Positions 24,118 through 35,120 of a DNA stretch of 64,000 bases are shown here, piece by piece; position 1 is the stretch's first letter, and the number at the start of each line of letters is the position of its first letter. This DNA is from Rapana venosa (lineage: Eukaryota > Mollusca > Gastropoda > Neogastropoda > Muricidae). The position numbers and the translations under genes are program-made. Location: the NCBI GenBank assembly GCA_028751875.1, contig CM054134.1, positions 41,656,826 to 41,720,825 on the forward strand, read 5' to 3'. The notes below the pieces were generated by a model. It searched no databases and had not been told where the DNA came from. It saw only the letters and a program-made list of their open reading frames with translations.

Positions 24118-24929
24118 TCAATGTAAATAAAGTTACAAGAATGCATTGTTTCTAATTTGAGATGTGTTTTTTCAATTTGATCTTAAATTGCTACCCTTTC
24201 ATGATTTGTGCTTTTGAGGGGTGTGGTTTCCATGTCACAACCAAACGGTCTCCATGTCACAACCATAATATATCATATAAAATGATAAATCAGTATGAAT
24301 AATGTTACAAGAATGCATTGTTTCCAATTTAAGTTGGTGTGTTTTCTTTAAATGTATGTTTAAATTGCTACACTTCCATGATTTGTGATATTGAGGGGTG
24401 TGGTTTCCATGTCACAACCAAACGGTTTATTAATTAACGTATTAATTTGAAATAGCTTCCATTCTTGTGTAAAGAAAATTGTTTTATTGATATGATTCTG
24501 TGGATAAAGTTTAGGCTAATTTGTGGTGCTTCCTGTGGTCACTAGCACAAAAGAAAACAACTTTAAATCTGGGCGTACAAAACTGTCTTAGAGTGTCATT
24601 AGAAATATAGCCAAAAATATGCTTTGTCAGTGATTGTCATACTTCCAAATGTTAGATTTGTTTTATAAATGAAAACAGCATTCTGGAGTGTTTTTTGTTT
24701 GATATTCTGAGTACAAAGATTTATTTATGCTACTTTTGATTTCCATGTCACAACCGCAACGTGGCTAAAAATAGAACTTTAATTCATCAAATACTAGGAA
24801 TATAGTATACTACCAATATTTCATAATTTTTTCAAAAGAATGCAGATTATGACAGAGTACTCTAAAATATGACAAAAAGGCATAAACTTCCAATGACATT
24901 TATTTTTCAAGGTCTATGTCACAAAAACC
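24118..24929. repeat. Tandem units carrying TTTCCATGTCACAACC
   Basis: A unit running from AATCAATGTA through CAAGAATGCATTGTTTC to GAGGGGTGTGG plus the motif occurs at about 24114-24247 and again at about 24288-24425. Further copies of the motif, exact or degraded, lie at 24250, 24740 and 24913. In complement the motif is GGTTGTGACATGGAAA, close to GGTTGTGACACGAAAC in the hairpin at 22292, so the two blocks look like inverted counterparts about 2 kb apart. Confidence 0.55.
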
Positions 24930-24944
24930 TCACGTTTCTGAGAA

Positions 24945-25370
24945 TAACCCATCTACGCTCCTGTACGGTTCTGAGTACTGGAGGATGACAGAAGCGGATC
25001 TCACCAAACTTCGATCCTTTCACACCATATGCCTCCAAAGAATTCTCCAGATCTTTTGGCCAGAGAAGATCTCCAATGAAGACCTACTACGGAGATGCAG
25101 GCAGGAAGACGTGGGAACCATCATCACCAGACGGTGGAAGTGGTTTGGGCACATCCTCCGAAGAGACCCACAGTCAATCACAAGAACAGCATTGTACTGG
25201 ACCCCAGAAGGAAGAAGAAAGGCAGACCAAAAGCAACGTGGAGGACTCTAGAAAGTGAGATGATGGCTATACAGCACTCTTGGGGATCAGTGACTAGGTT
25301 GGCCCAGGATAGGCAGGAGTGGAAGCGCTTTGTTGCTGCCCTACACACCACTGGGTGTAATGGTTAATGA
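24945..25370 (+). pseudogene. LINE ORF2 C-terminal fragment
   Basis: The translation reads LLYGSEYWRMTEADLTKLRS, then FHTICLQRILQIFW.E and TRRWKWFGHILRRD, the usual region after the reverse transcriptase. After a frameshift near 25220 it continues ATWRTLESEM..LAQDRQEWKRFVAAL to a stop. It shares this ending with 16935 and 61757. It is cut at its 5' end directly after the TTTCCATGTCACAACC block and is not functional. Confidence 0.75.
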
Positions 25371-25374
25371 TATT

Positions 25375-26500
25375 GTGGGATCTCTAAAAAGTTGACCTAC
25401 TAATGGCCAATCCATTATTTTATTAAGTTGGATCAGTTGGTTGAGGTCGATCTGCACAGCAGTGACTTAAGACTATCCTTATGTTAAGGGAAAGAACCCT
25501 CTTTCCCAGCACACTGTACTCATTTGTATACTACCGTAATCCCATAATGGGAGGTACGGATGGAAGGGTTAGTAGATGGTTACCCTATGCTGGGTTACCC
25601 AAAGGGAAATGATTTTTTTTTAAATGTATGGAAAATCACTAAGTAATGACTATTCCCACTCCAAAAAAAGATTTTTCCAGCATCAGCACTTCCAATATAC
25701 CCTACAATCAAAACACTAAACTCATTCAAAAGCGTCTATTTGCAACATGCATGGGTAAACACCGTCACAACTGACGTTGCAGTGTAGATTTTAGGAATTA
25801 ATAAGGGCTCAAGACTTCTCTTAAAGAAAACCAATTCCTAGGAACAAGCAACTTCCAAGACTTGATGGGAACATAAAAACCATAAAAGTTCTACATGCTT
25901 TGCATCACTATGCCAATGCTTCACAAGCATACAAACAGATAAAACCTATCACATACATCCCCCCCCCCCCCTTTTTTTTTTTTTTTTTTTTTAAGCTTTT
26001 CCTGTTTTGGGGGAGGGGTCTCTCATGGTTGTCAAAATCATTTTTATCAGCAACTTTTTATTTTCATATTTGTGATTAAAAAAAGCAAACGTAAATATAC
26101 ACCAAAAAATCGTATAGGTAGGCATGTCTGCTAGATACCGATATATTTCTCAAACACCGATGCACAAGTATCATTGCACCCTCTTATGTTGCATGAACAA
26201 TGGCCATGAGCCATTCATGTCAGAAAGGTGATTATATACCTGTATAACTCAGCAGCAGTGCTTTGAAAGTATACTAACAGTAGATAGTCAAGTCAAAAAC
26301 AATATAATCATCCCATGAATGGCAAAGATCTACTGAGACATCGTTATGTATTATCTCGAAAGACAAGGAAGGTACATTTCATATTCATATATGAACATTC
26401 CACGTTTACATTTTAGGCTACAAATAAGCTTAGTTACACACGCACAGCCTTAAGTTTAATTCAGGAAGGTCCAATGTAATTTTTATACATTCCCAAATGC
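25375..26500. other. H3.3 intron, remaining sequence
   Basis: Mostly unique AT-rich text with a C/T homopolymer (about 25960-25993). No exon or repeat family was recognised. Confidence 0.4.
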
Positions 26501-26508
26501 AATTCCTA

Positions 26509-26890
<382 letters not shown>

Positions 26891-27708
26891 AAGTCAGAAA
26901 CACGGTTTTCACCTCCTGAATTTTGCGTAATGTGGTTGTGGTTAAGTTACAACCCACATTCCTTGAGAATAACATTTTAGCAGTTATGCAATCAATTTTA
27001 GCATGCACATAGCCACACAACATTGTACAGCAATGTATTCTCAAATTGTTTTGTTGATAGGTTTGGGGGAGGGGGTTAGTAAATTCTAGGACTTGTTCAG
27101 GCTTTCAGACCTTTAAGCCATCATAGGTTTTCAAAGCCAGAGAATATTGTCATTGGGCTATCAAGATTGTGCAAATTCAAATCCATACTATAGCTCATTA
27201 ACTACTGCTGCTGATGGTTATGGTAGGGACAAGATCTACACTATACCAGGCTAACAAATCCAGACTTTTTAATGTTAGTTTCTTTCAACAATCCCGAACA
27301 ATGACGATAACAAAATGTAGGCTGAGCTTTCCTTTGAAAGCAAAGTTTTGGATTTTTTAAGTAAAATGTCCATGAGCAAGGCAGAAAATGAGAAATACCT
27401 GACCCTCCCCCCCCCCTTTTTTTTTCGGGGGGGGGGGGGGTTCAGGCTTTAGCACTACATTGTCTAGCTTATAAATACATAAATTAGTCCAAATAAAATT
27501 TCCTATCTGACAATCAACTCTACCCAATTTCGGAGTATGCCCTAAGTTTCAACCTCATCGCCCCATTCACAAACTTGTATACTCTTAACAGAGCACGAAG
27601 CTAGAGTGTTAGTCATTTCCAAGAATTAGTCCGACTGCTTAAACTCGTTCTCAAATGTTCAAACTTTCTGTTCACAGCTTTTCATTTTAATCTACCGCCT
27701 ATGAATCT

Positions 27709-27911
27709 TTCACCTTCTAAGTGTTGTTCCGAGTGTGTGTGTGTGTATGTGTGTGTGTGTGTGCGTGCATACGTGCGCGCGCATGGTTTTGAAATCTGTT
27801 GTTCATTATGTTTAAGGAGAGTTGCATGCCTGTAAATGATTGAGTGCAAGCGCTTTGATTTGTTTTTTTACAAGATTCAGCGCTATATAAATTCCATATA
27901 TTATTATTATG
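27709..27911 (+). mobile_element. LINE 3' tail copy, near twin of 15663-15852
   Basis: It begins TTCACCTTCTAAGTGTTGTT and passes through a TG run to AGCGCTATATAAATTCCATA and TTATTATTA. It is nearly identical to the copy 12 kb to the left and lies in the first H3.3 intron. Confidence 0.75.
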
Positions 27912-29486
27912 AATCAATAGGGATAAATACTCGAGGCCAGTCTTCGCTAAATGGATTACAAACTACAATACTAGCCAAAAAATGAGGTTTCTGCTGAATA
28001 CAATGCTAATATTAGCAACCCAAGTGAAACAGGGTAGTGATGAAGACCCGACAGATCCACCTCTAGTGATAGTACGTGGGGCCATCATAGATACTTGGTG
28101 GCAAGATTTTATCGCCAAGTCTTTTAAATTTAAATGCAAGTTCATTGTTACTTATGTTAGCCTATTGCAATCAAATTTTCTAAGCCAAGTGATGAAGGCA
28201 GAGATTATTGTCACTGCTTACATAAAGAAAACCATGTATACATGTACAAAGCCAGGTGGGCTTGTAAATGTGCACAGCATGGCCCATTTTCCTGCAAGTG
28301 CAATGGCAATAAAATTTCATGTATATTTGTAACTATAGAAAAAAAAAGTTCATTGGTTTCTCAGTTTTATTTTGGCTAAATCGGTAAATGATGCAGTTTC
28401 TGCCTTTACAACAAAACACCTTTGATAGCTATGAAAATTGGTCCATTGGTAGTTTACTTACAGGATATTTAACACTGAAATCTTAAACTAGTGAAAGCCA
28501 TCCATTTAATAAATCAAAAGTTTTCTCAACATGAAAGTTTTCATTTTTCATGCACACCTGGCTGCATTGATCAGCTGAAGAAAATCTCCACCCACACTGA
28601 GGGTAAAAAGAAAGACCCACAATGAGCAACCAAGGATTGAATTATGGAATGTTAGAATTGGACTGTCAATTTCAACCCAGACAATTTAGCTGAGAATTTG
28701 CAGGGTTTTTTCAACTAATTCCTCAGTCATAGCCTAATAATATTCCGTGCCAACAATTTTGCAACATTTGGTGTAGCCTAGGCTACATAATTTCATTCAT
28801 GGACAGTTAAGCGCCAACTTCAGCATTATCATTGCATATAATATACAACCACATGCTCGTTAGGCTGAAGACAAGTGGCTGAAGACAAGCACACAAAATA
28901 TGTAAACAAAGGTGGCCGAGACGTAACCTGGGGAGCATGCCACAATCGCGCGCAAAATTGTTCTGCATCTGTCCAGGGTCGGCAAATACGTCGAGCTGTT
29001 TCAGCACGTTCAAATTTTTTTTATCGAAGAAATTTTCCCCCAAAAGACCGCCTGGCAACAGAAGAAACACGTCATAGTCAAGACGTCAGTTTCGCTCTGT
29101 CCGGGTTAGGCTAGCCTAGGTCTACCGGAATGTTTTCATTGTAGACTACTTGTGGTCTCTATCGATTCAGACTAATGTCGAGCTCTCGCTAGTAAGTTTA
29201 ACAAAACTAATTTGAGATAGGGCAATAAAATGTGTTCATTACTACCACTAGACCCGTCATGGCCATTTATTTCTCCGACCGATTCTCTTCATTCGTTCGA
29301 ACAAAGACCTTACTGCAGTTAGCTTTTGTGGGGATTCCCTTTATCACTGTGTGTTCCCCAACCTCTGACTAGCCTACCTATCTAACACAACAATAATCAG
29401 TAACAAGAATGGGCAAACTTCGATAACAACCAGAAAGATCAGAAAATTTATGAAACTTATTAAAATTAAGTCTTTCGGGCTTTTAC
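27912..29486. other. Probable first intron of H3.3, remainder
   Basis: Unique-looking AT-rich sequence with a 116-codon open frame (27982-28332) that lacks motifs and splice logic. 27000-27700 is similar and carries a C/G homopolymer pair (about 27405-27440). No exon was supported. Confidence 0.4.
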
Positions 29487-29565
29487 CTTTGTATTTTTCT
29501 TCCTGTCTCAACGTTCGCAGTTCACAAATTGCCGCACAAATCGCAACGCACTGTGGTCATGAATA
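29487..29565 (-). other. H3-3: Candidate non-coding first exon of H3.3
   Basis: On the minus strand a GC-richer segment ends in ATACAAAG|GTAAAAGC, a fair donor at 29487/29486, and lies about 30 bp downstream of a TATA-like element. The H3.3 start codon sits exactly at an acceptor, so an upstream UTR exon must exist and this is the best candidate in the window. The start point is an estimate, and an upstream ATG near 29559 would fall in the leader if transcription starts further out. Confidence 0.45.
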
Positions 29566-29575
29566 TTTCCGTAAA

Positions 29576-29690
29576 TGACATCACAACATCCTTATATTCC
29601 ATTGGACACAAAATCTGTTCAACTATTGGATAATTTTCCTATGTTTTGGTTGGTTATATAGTTTCACAAAGAGTCATACTATTGGTTGGT
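29576..29690 (-). promoter_or_regulatory. Candidate H3.3 promoter
   Basis: Elements on the minus strand are GGAATATAAGG (TATA-like, 29591-29600 and flank) and CCAAT at 29601-29605, 29625-29629 and 29681-29685. TGATGTCA (29576-29583) is one base from a CRE/ATF site. CCAAT and CRE-like boxes are known in H3.3 promoters of other animals. Assignment to this gene is inference from position and orientation. Confidence 0.45.
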
Positions 29691-29959
29691 GTTTCGGAGC
29701 TTTCGTTGGTCAGATATGTGCTTGCATTTCTTTTGCTTTTTATTTGTTTTATTTTTGCAGCCATTTATACTGTTATGCATAGGGGGGGGGGGGGAAGGGA
29801 TTTCATTTTTACAAGAATGAGTACTTGTGTGCTGAACATTTCAGACTCTTAGCAAAGACCAAAAGGTGAAACATAGTGGTACCACATCACCACAGGTTAT
29901 TTTGGTTACACAGAAGGGTTAGCAAAAGCCAGTTTTCCTTCTATTTTCATATTTAACTC

Positions 29960-30102
29960 TTGAACTCGCCCCAAAAAATTACTAAGGCACCCACAGAAAT
30001 AAAAATCACTGTTTGTGAAAAACTAGCCTCTGACTCAAAACTCAGGGCAATTTGAACAAATTTGGTAGGTTTTAACTTTTTAAATTTTTCAGCAAACACT
30101 GT

Positions 30103-30145
<43 letters not shown>

Positions 30146-30400
30146 TTTTACTGTCTGCTAGCTTCCAGACAATGATAAGCATGTGCGGGATCAACACTGT
30201 AGGAATACAAGCTGTTCTCATTTAAGGATCATTTCCCATCACTACCTGGTGTTGATCTATGACCTCAACCCCCAAAACAAGTACACAGTGCAATTTTTCA
30301 TACTTAAAAAAGTATCTGAACACCAGCAAACGTTTTTCTGTCTCGAACTCATACAACATACTACGGTGACCCGGAACCTAACCCTTATGTGTAACCTTTC
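29960..30400 (+). repeat. Dispersed repeat R, copy 1
   Basis: The copy starts ACTAAGGCACCCACAGAAAT and contains GACTCAAAACTCA, TTTGGTAGG, GTAGGAATACAAGC, ATGACCTCAACCCC and CAAGTACACAGTGCA. The same order of segments occurs at 40380-40780 and 46555-46925. No protein or known family was recognised. A long C run (30104-30145) has expanded inside this copy. Confidence 0.7.
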
Positions 30401-30555
30401 ACTTTGTTTTGTGTCTCAGTGGGTGCACAGATCATTAATTTTTGTCTGTATGACTTGAGCTTATGTTGTACTGTGAATGAGAACAGCTTGTATTCCTACA
30501 GTGTTGATCCCGCACATGCTTATCGTGGTCTGGAAGCTAGCAGACAGCAAAAGAT

Positions 30556-30589
<34 letters not shown>

Positions 30590-30598
30590 ACAGTGTGT
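30104..30598. repeat. Large inverted repeat capped by C42 and G43 runs
   Basis: The left arm is 30104-30225: C run, then CTGTCTGCTAGCTTCCAGAC to AAGCTGTTCTCATT. Its reverse complement is at 30477-30598, ending in a G run of nearly equal length. A loop of about 250 bp separates them. Arms differ at only a few positions (CAATGATAAG versus CACGATAAG). It could form a long hairpin. Confidence 0.85.
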
Positions 30599-30820
30599 TT
30601 TTATCATGTTTTGTGAATCTGGATTTATTTTTTTCAAAAATCCTCATATACTTTTGTTCTGTTCAACATAGAGTAATATTGTCATTTGAATGCTTTTATA
30701 AGTCAATGTTCTTGATTATTTTTATTTTTATTTTATTTATTTTTTTAGCTTGAGGGCAGGGAGAAAAATTGTGTACACTTAATCTTTTACCCTCTATAAA
30801 GCTTATTGTGATTTGACCAC

Positions 30821-30821
<1 letters not shown>

Positions 30822-30861
<40 letters not shown>

Positions 30862-31028
30862 AGAACTCGAACTCAATGATTTATTCACAAAAAGGCCATT
30901 GGCCCATACATGAAGGGGGTTGCCGAACTGCTTAGTATTTTGGTTGGGGTAAAAGCAATAGTAAGGACAAAATGTTACTGTATAACAAAAAGTTAGCTAC
31001 AAATATATGACTTAGGATAACAATATCA

Positions 31029-31091
<63 letters not shown>

Positions 31092-31097
31092 TACTTG

Positions 31098-31168
<71 letters not shown>
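30822..31168. repeat. (GA)n and (AT)n microsatellites with a repeat between them
   Basis: (GA)n lies at 30822-30864 and 31030-31085, and (AT)n at about 31100-31167. Between them, 30865-30990 (ACTCGAACTCAATGATTTAT to CCGAACTGCTTAGTATTTTG) is a repeat shared with 32941-33060. In complement it ends AATAAATCATTGAGTTCGAG followed by (TC)n, like the 3' end of a minus-strand retroelement with a TC tail. Confidence 0.7.
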
Positions 31169-31170
<2 letters not shown>

Positions 31171-32043
31171 GTGTGAATCCATAGACATTAAGCAAAACAA
31201 ACAAACAAAACACGTGCATAATTATGTATAAACTAAGGGGGACAACTTTGATAACCAAAGGCTGTGACAGTGCTGCACCAGCGTAAGATAGCCTCCGAAT
31301 TATAATTATTGTCTTTAAAATTCACTACCCCTTCCCCCACCCCCACCTGGAGTATCCATCAGCATGTTTGGCACATAGCGATCATTGACAACTCTTCTTC
31401 CACCTGGAGTTTGGCTCACAGAAAAGGAATTTCAAAGTCTAAATATGGCATAATTATCATTTATAAAATTAATGTTCTCTTCAGCCTTGCGAGTTGCACA
31501 CTACCAGTGCCGGCTACCCAAAATAATTGTAACCTCAGTGGGGCTACCACGGAGGTTCTTAAGCAAAAAGAGTATCTATGGATTACGTGGTCCCGGTAGC
31601 TTTCTCACTCTAAAACACGTTAAAAACTGATCTTAAGACGTATTGCCTTCTGTTGTTGCAACATATCAACCTTGAAGTAGAATGCACCAACATTCCAGAG
31701 CCCCAGAGCCCCCACCCCCCACCCTCTCTCTCTCTCTCTCTCTCAGCAGGATTTCACCTTACAATCGTCTCTCTGATTAGGCCTATTTCTTTCACTGACT
31801 GACCATAACCTTATGTAGTTTCTGTTCACGTTTGTCACGAGGGTCCTTCACCTGGCATTACCTTTTTTGATTGCTTTTGCGCCCCAGCGGAGATTTCCTA
31901 TTTAAAAATAGGACTGGCACTGCCTGGCAGTCCCAAAATTGGATGGTTCTACTAGAACTCCAATGAAATCAAGCCAAAGAGAAGTCTTTGCTTTTTACTT
32001 GGTTTTTTACTAACGAAATCTATCTTTAAAAACGCTAAATGAA
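31169..32043. other. Intergenic, nothing recognised
   Basis: A CT run lies at 31726-31744. A palindromic CTATTTAAAAATAGG is at about 31899. No gene was found. Confidence 0.4.
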
Positions 32044-32600
32044 ATGTCAAGAGTCGGTTCCTATCTTTCAGTGAATCATATCTAGATAGAGCGCAAGTTG
32101 ACTCAGAAATCAAGTTTGGTTTCTATCATTTCACTGAATTATTTCAGTCTAACACGCGAATATTCAATCTCCACACAAGCAGCGTGTAGTTCAACAACAA
32201 ACTGTCAGTTTAATCTTTCAAAAGAACTCTTTCAACAAATATGATAGATCATGCATACGTATGACTTTAAAATCGCGAGTGAACCAATATTCCCTACTTC
32301 TTTCACATTATAAAGTCTCCTATTTTTAATGCTTACTTCACCAATAGCTTTTCATCTATTTCTTGTCACCCTCTAACCACCAGTTAAGGCTAGAATAAAC
32401 AAGAACAATCCAAAGGCTTCAGGAACTTCCTAGAAGTTATGAGAACATTTCCAAACTTCAGGAACTCCATGGAAAAAGAGACCATTCCAGAAACACCTCA
32501 GAATACCAGATCCTTCAGGAACACTGTAAGACATAAGACATTCCTGAAACTTTCCGATCTTCAAAGAAAACAAAAGACTTCAGGAACTTAATAGTCGGGA
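32044..32600. repeat. Left arm of an inverted repeat with HSE-like pentamers
   Basis: Bases 32051-32160 (AAGAGTCGGTTCCTATCTTTC through AATCAAGTTTGGTTTCTATC) match the reverse complement of 38575-38690 at roughly three bases in four. The inner 200 bp (32400-32600) are dense in TTCnnGAA units, for example TTCCAGAA at 32485-32492, the building block of heat-shock elements. The matching inner part of the other arm is at 35056-35133 plus 38379-38430. Confidence 0.6.
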
Positions 32601-32836
32601 ATATGTTGTTTTTTTAAACAGAAACATATGCAAACTAAAGTAATGATATAATTTCTCAACAATGTATACCATTGCATGTACCAATGCACAAAGCATATCA
32701 GTCACACGCTGAAACTTGACATGCTGGCGACAGACATACAGCATCAACATTATCAGACAGTATGTAAGGTTGGTTAATAGGGAACTCAACTGTTTTGCCT
32801 CTACTTTAATAGACTTTACAAGAATGCTAAATACAA

Positions 32837-32943
<107 letters not shown>

Positions 32944-33129
32944 TCGAACTGGGAATATTTATTAACAAAAAGGCCCATACCTGAAGGAGGTTGCCGAACT
33001 GCTTAGTATTTTAGTGAGATACATAAGGAAAAGCACAAACAACAAAATGTTATTGAATACACAGAGAGAGAGACAGAGATACAGAGAGAGAGAGAGAGAG
33101 AGAGATTGGCACGGAAGCAATTAAGTCCA

Positions 33130-35055
33130 ATAGTTTATTCTCTCAAATGTATGACACCCTAACTGTAATAACCACATCAAGATCATCACCACCTCTCCTC
33201 AGTGCAGATGGGCCTACTCTCATCACTGACAAAGACAAGATCCTTGAGAGATGGGCTGAACATTTTGACAATGTTCTAAACCGTCCTTCCACATAACCGA
33301 CTCCCACAAGTTCCAGTCGACGAGACGATGAGTGCCATACCAACCTTTGAGGAGATCCAGAAAGCAAATCGCCTGCTGTCCAGTGGTAAAGCACCCAGCG
33401 CAGACTCAATCCCAGCTGAGATCTACAAAAGGGGTGGCAGAGCACTGACTGAAAAACTTCATGAGCTCTTCCAAGTCGTATGGCAGCATGAGACACTTCT
33501 GCAAGACTTCAAAAATGCCTCCATCATACATCTATACAAGAACAAAGGAAACCGCCAGGCCTGTGACAACCACAGAGGAATATCCCTGCTGTCGCAGGCA
33601 AGGTCCTGGCCAGAGTACTGCTGAACCGGCTCATAGTCCACCTTGAGCAAGACCTTCTTCCAGAGAGTCAATGTGGCTTCCGGAAAGATCGCGGGACTAT
33701 CGACATGGTGTTTGCTGCCAGGCAGCTCCAAGAGAAGTGTCAGGAACAAACACTGACCTCTACTCCACCTTTGTTGATCTGACCAAGGCCTTCGATACTA
33801 TTAGCAGAGAGGGTCTATGGAGAATCATGGCGAAGTACGGCTGCCCAAGAAAATTCATCGCCATCATACGTCAGTTTCATGATGGTATGCTGGCCAGAGT
33901 ACAAGACAACCGAGAGGCATCTGAACCCTTCCCAGTCACCAACGGAGTAAAGCAGGGCTGTGTTCTTGCTCCCACCCTGTTCAGCCTCATGTTTTCGGCA
34001 ATGCTGTCAGATGCGTTCAGAGATTCGGATGTTGGTGTCAGCATCAGGTACAGGTATGATGGATCACTCTTCAATCTCAGGAGGCTTCAAGCAAAAACCA
34101 AGGTCTCAACAGATATCATCAACGACTTCCTGTTTGCTGATGATTGCGCCCTCAATGCTGCTTCTGAAGCTGACATGCAAGACAGTATTGACAAGTTCTC
34201 TGACGCTTGCGACAACTTTGGATTGACAATCGGTACCAAGAAGACTGAAGTAATGCACCAACCAGCCCCAGGGAAGCCCTACGTTGAACCAAACATCTCC
34301 GTAAATAGACATAGACTCAAAGCAGTGGACAAATTTACTTATCTTTGCAGTACCCTCTCCCGCACAGTAGTCATTGATGATGAGGTCAACACCAGACTCG
34401 TCAAAGCAAGCGCTGCCTTTGGCAGACTTCGAAAGAATGTGTGGGACAGGAGAGGCATCTCAACAGAAACCAAGATCAAGGTCTACAATGCATTATGCTC
34501 ACCACCCTGCTCTATAGCTCAGAGTCATGGACAGTCTACCAACGCCATGCTAAAAAGCTGAACCACTTCCACACCACCTGTTTGAGAAAACTGTTTGGCA
34601 TCAAGTGGTAGGACAAGATCCCAGACACTGAGGTGCTCACTAGAGCAAACCTTCCCAGCATCCACACCATCCTGATGCAGACCCAGCTTCGCTGGGCGGG
34701 CCCCATGTAGTTCGGCCGACCATCAGCCCCAGAAAACTTCTGTTTGGCGAATTCACCCTGGAAAGCGCCCCCAGGGAGGCAGAAGAACGCTTCAAGGACA
34801 CTCTGAAAGCCTCACTGAAAGCCTTCAACATTGAGATAAACTCATGGGAGCAGGCAGCAATGGAGAGGCCACAGTGGCGAGCAGCTGTATGCAGTGGCGC
34901 CAAGGCCCACGAAGCAAACAGAATTGCGACAGCTGAGCAACTCAGGCAAGACAGGAAAGATAGAGCTTCCAAGTCTCCAAAAGCAGCCACTATACCCTGT
35001 CCATACTGCTCAAGAACTTTTCAAGCGCGGATTGGCCAAATAAGTCATCCATGAG
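33130..35055 (+). pseudogene. LINE (non-LTR retrotransposon) reverse transcriptase, degenerate
   Basis: The copy begins within ORF2: LLSADGPTLITDKDKILERW comes from about 33196, then a stop and frameshifts, then SSGKAPSADSIPAEIYKRGG (33380). The reverse transcriptase core is open at 33671-34561, with FVDLTKAFDTI, NGVKQGCVLAPTLFSLMF and the catalytic FADD in DFLFADDCALN (about 34126). After a frameshift at about 34500 it continues LNHFHTTCLRKLFGIKW, and near the end IPCPYCSRTFQARIGQISHP, a C-terminal zinc finger with its last His pair lost. The endonuclease is absent (5' truncation). It would have copied its own RNA at a nicked genomic site when active. The same group left the minus-strand relic at 8285. 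It is inactive, and the clade is not resolved here. Confidence 0.85.
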
Positions 35056-35086
35056 GTTTCGGAATGTTTTACCATATTCTATGAAC

Positions 35087-35104
35087 TTCTAGAAGTTTCC
35101 AGAA
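35087..35104. promoter_or_regulatory. Perfect four-unit heat-shock element motif
   Basis: TTCtaGAAgtTTCcaGAA has four alternating nGAAn/nTTCn pentamers at exact 5-bp steps, the consensus bound by HSF trimers. No heat-shock gene was recognised nearby. It lies inside the repeat arm, 30 bp from the LINE insertion point. Confidence 0.6.
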
Positions 35105-35120
35105 TGGTTTACAGTAGTCT

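Noticed and set aside
27982..28332. 116-residue open frame
   Set aside because: No homology, no splice logic and no codon bias; it lies in the probable first intron of H3.3 on the opposite strand.
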